Shown in pieces: positions 62,125 to 64,000 of a stretch of 64,000 nt of DNA. The notes under the pieces were generated by a model. The model saw only the letters and a program-made list of their open reading frames with translations. It did no database searches and was not told the origin of the DNA. Position numbers and translations under genes: made by a program. Source of the DNA: Thiobacillus denitrificans. Its GTDB lineage: Bacteria > Pseudomonadota > Gammaproteobacteria > Burkholderiales > Thiobacillaceae. Where the stretch lies: NCBI GenBank assembly GCA_020723405.1, contig DYIY01000013.1, positions 43,831 through 107,830 on the forward strand, given 5' to 3'. Positions within the stretch are counted from its first letter, which is position 1; each line of letters starts with the position of its first letter.

Positions 62125-62616
62125 TCAACCGGCGCTGTCGCGCAGCATCCGGAAGAGGGCCCGGCTTGAACGGGGCGGCTTGCCCTCCGCCGCTTCCTTG
62201 CGGGCGTTGCGGATCAATTGCCGCATTTGCTGGGCGTCGCTGCCCGGGTGGGCCGCCAGCCAGTCGGTCAGGGCCTGATCGTCGTCGAGCAGGCGCTCCC
62301 GCCAGCGCTCGATGGCGTGGAACTCGGCCTTGGCGGCGTCGGATTCGCCACGCAGCATGGCCAGGCGATCCTGGATAGGCTCCACGTCCACGTCGCGCAT
62401 GAGCTTGCCGATGTACTGCATCTGTCGGCGGATGGCGCCATGGCTGGTGATGCGCTGGGCTTCCCGCAGGGCGGCCAGCAGGTTGTCGGGCAGGTCGAAC
62501 TTGTCCAGGGCGGCGGGCGAGAGCTTGACGAGATCGGCTCCCAGATCCTGTAAAGCGGTCATCTCCCTTTTACGCTGGGATTTGCTGACGATGGCGTCCT
62601 GATCTTCCGGTTCCAT
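62125..62616 (-). CDS. darP: Dual-action ribosomal maturation protein DarP (YjgA)
   Basis: A 163-aa helical DUF615 protein that associates with the late-assembling 50S subunit. [17 protein letters not shown] opens it and LRNARKE-like [15 protein letters not shown] ends it, as in the E. coli protein. Divergent from pmbA with an 89-base gap, the same neighbour arrangement as in E. coli. Highly charged, no membrane segment. Confidence 0.93.
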   Translation of the reverse strand: MEPEDQDAIVSKSQRKREMTALQDLGADLVKLSPAALDKFDLPDNLLAALREAQRITSHGAIRRQMQYIGKLMRDVDVEPIQDRLAMLRGESDAAKAEFHAIERWRERLLDDDQALTDWLAAHPGSDAQQMRQLIRNARKEAAEGKPPRSSRALFRMLRDSAG

Positions 62617-62705
62617 GGGAATGGGGGCGAATAGGGCTGATTGGGAGAGGTTGGGCGGGGTGGGGTTGCTATCATAACGGCTTTGCCAATATCCCGGATT
62701 CCACC

Positions 62706-64000
62706 GTGTCCGCCAACACCAGCCCCTTCAGCTTTTCCTCCCCCGATCTGCAATCCCTGGCCGCCCAGGTGCTGGACCTGGCCCGTCAGGGCGGGGCCAG
62801 CGCCGCCGAGGCCGAAGTCTCGGAAGGCAGCGGCCTGTCGGTGGGAGTGCGCCACGGGGAGGTGGAAACCATCGAGCACAACCGGGACAAGGGCGTCGGG
62901 GTGACGGTCTATCTGGGCCAGCGCCGGGGCCATGCCTCCACCTCGGATTTTTCCCCCGACGCCTTGGCGCGCACCGTGGAGAAAGCCATCACCATCGCCC
63001 GCTACACCGCCGAGGACGATTGCGCCGGCCTGGCCGATCCGGCCCTGCTGGCCCGGGACTTTCCTGACCTGGAACTCTTCCACCCCTGGGACGTGGGCGT
63101 GGACGCGGCCGTGGAACTGGCCAGCCGCTGCGAGGCGGAGGCTCTGGGCGTGGATCCGCGCATCAGCAATTCCGAAGGGGCTTCCCTATCCAGCCAGGTG
63201 TCCCATTTCATCTACGCCAATTCCCTGGGCTTTTCCGCCGGCTATCCCACCAGCCGGCAGAGCCTGTCCTGCGCGGTGATCGCCGAGGAGGACGGGGCCA
63301 TGCAGCGGGACTACTGGTACACCACCGCCCGGGGCGCCGGGGATCTGGACAGCCCGGAAAGCGTGGGGCGCCGGGCCGGGGAGCGGACCGTGCGGCGTCT
63401 CAACGGCCGCAAGCTCGGCACCCGCCAGTGCCCGGTGCTGTTCGAGGCCCCCATCGCCACGGGCCTCATCGCCAGCTTCGTGTCCGCCGTGTCGGGGGGG
63501 CATCTGTACCGCAAGTCTTCCTTCCTGCTCGACAGCCTGGGCCAGACGTTGTTTCCCCCCTTCTTCCAGTTGCACGAGCGGCCTTTCCTGAAGAAGGGCC
63601 TTTCCTCCGCCCCCTTCGACTCCGAGGGCGTGGCCACCCGGGACCGGGACGTGGTGCGGGACGGGGTGCTGCAAGGCTACTTCCTGGGCAGCTACAGCGC
63701 CCGCAAGCTGGGCATGCAGAGTACCGGCAACGCCGGGGGCAACCACAACCTCATCGTGCCGCCCACCGGCGAGGATTTCGCCGCCCTGCTGAAGAAGATG
63801 GACACGGGTCTGCTGGTGACCGAACTGCTGGGCCACGGCCTGAACATGGTCACCGGCGACTATTCCCGGGGGGCGGCGGGCTTCTGGGTGGAGAAGGGGG
63901 TCATCGTCCATCCCGTGGAGGAGATCACCGTGGCGGGCAACCTGAAGGACATGTTCCGCGGCATCGTGGCCCTGGGCACCGACGTGGAAACCCGGGGTTC
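62706..64000 (+). CDS. pmbA: PmbA/TldE metalloprotease subunit (3' end outside window)
   Basis: Part of the TldD/TldE protease that trims modified peptides and CcdA. GTG start at 62706 is the first codon in frame; [21 protein letters not shown] follows, then the PmbA/TldD core: [20 protein letters not shown] (about 60-80), and [15 protein letters not shown] and [20 protein letters not shown] in the C-terminal half. The zinc ligands belong to TldD, so this subunit is the non-catalytic partner. The frame is open to base 64000; about 20 residues are missing. Confidence 0.95.
   Translation, partial: MSANTSPFSFSSPDLQSLAAQVLDLARQGGASAAEAEVSEGSGLSVGVRHGEVETIEHNRDKGVGVTVYLGQRRGHASTSDFSPDALARTVEKAITIARYTAEDDCAGLADPALLARDFPDLELFHPWDVGVDAAVELASRCEAEALGVDPRISNSEGASLSSQVSHFIYANSLGFSAGYPTSRQSLSCAVIAEEDGAMQRDYWYTTARGAGDLDSPESVGRRAGERTVRRLNGRKLGTRQCPVLFEAPIATGLIASFVSAVSGGHLYRKSSFLLDSLGQTLFPPFFQLHERPFLKKGLSSAPFDSEGVATRDRDVVRDGVLQGYFLGSYSARKLGMQSTGNAGGNHNLIVPPTGEDFAALLKKMDTGLLVTELLGHGLNMVTGDYSRGAAGFWVEKGVIVHPVEEITVAGNLKDMFRGIVALGTDVETRG

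Overview
The window is high-GC DNA from a Gram-negative bacterium, most likely a betaproteobacterium (Rhodocyclales-like; this placement is inference). Pointers are the ppsR/ppsA divergent pair, the darP/pmbA divergent pair, lplT with aas, DUF1631 and EAL/HDOD proteins, and many intergenic C-rich palindromes. It is ordinary chromosome, densely packed, with no phage, insertion sequence, CRISPR array, rRNA or tRNA that I can see.

Layout. 1-5.2 kb: the 3' part of an RND efflux pump, an MlaA lipoprotein and a TacA/TacT-type toxin-antitoxin pair, with codon choice visibly unlike the rest. 5.4-16 kb: a DxD glycosyltransferase-like protein, a secreted HExxH protein, an EF-G paralogue, a candidate small RNA, a GYF/pentapeptide membrane protein, a TrmH-type methylase, and PEP synthase with its regulator, followed by about 1 kb of repeats. 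16-23 kb: an RND pump with its adaptor, a Crp-type regulator and a divergent BTAD regulator. 23-29 kb: mfd (with a repeat pair inserted in frame), an aldo/keto reductase, and a heme oxygenase-like protein with a cupin. 29-36.6 kb: a second pentapeptide protein, a DUF1538-PII-PII operon, a TRAP dicarboxylate transporter and a membrane Ser/Thr kinase. 36.6-47 kb: a long minus-strand block for osmotic and ion balance (otsA, otsB, GH15, mscS, FixJ-type regulator, then MarR, a channel-like protein, a CPA2 antiporter and a CorC-type protein). 47-53 kb: an ArsR regulator with aas, a Tat-exported amidohydrolase and lplT, separated by repeats. 53-62 kb: cyclic-di-GMP signalling, including a GEMM-I riboswitch ahead of DUF1631 and EAL/HDOD genes, a REC-PAS-GGDEF-EAL protein and an HDOD-type histidine kinase, plus an Atm1-like ABC exporter. 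62-64 kb: darP and the start of pmbA.

How parts work together. The ots block links compatible-solute synthesis, a pressure valve and cation transport; an almost identical 17-bp motif lies ahead of otsA and ahead of marR, suggesting one regulon under the FixJ-type regulator encoded between them. Aas and LplT should together retrieve and re-acylate lysophospholipids. The riboswitch ties DUF1631 and EAL/HDOD expression to the second messenger made or degraded by the GGDEF-EAL protein nearby. Regulatory DNA in this window is the richest source of new observations: SARP-like 11-bp direct repeats after the BTAD gene, a TTGACA promoter overlapping a palindrome with a leaderless ArsR gene, and an Hfq-type sRNA candidate with anti-Shine-Dalgarno runs.
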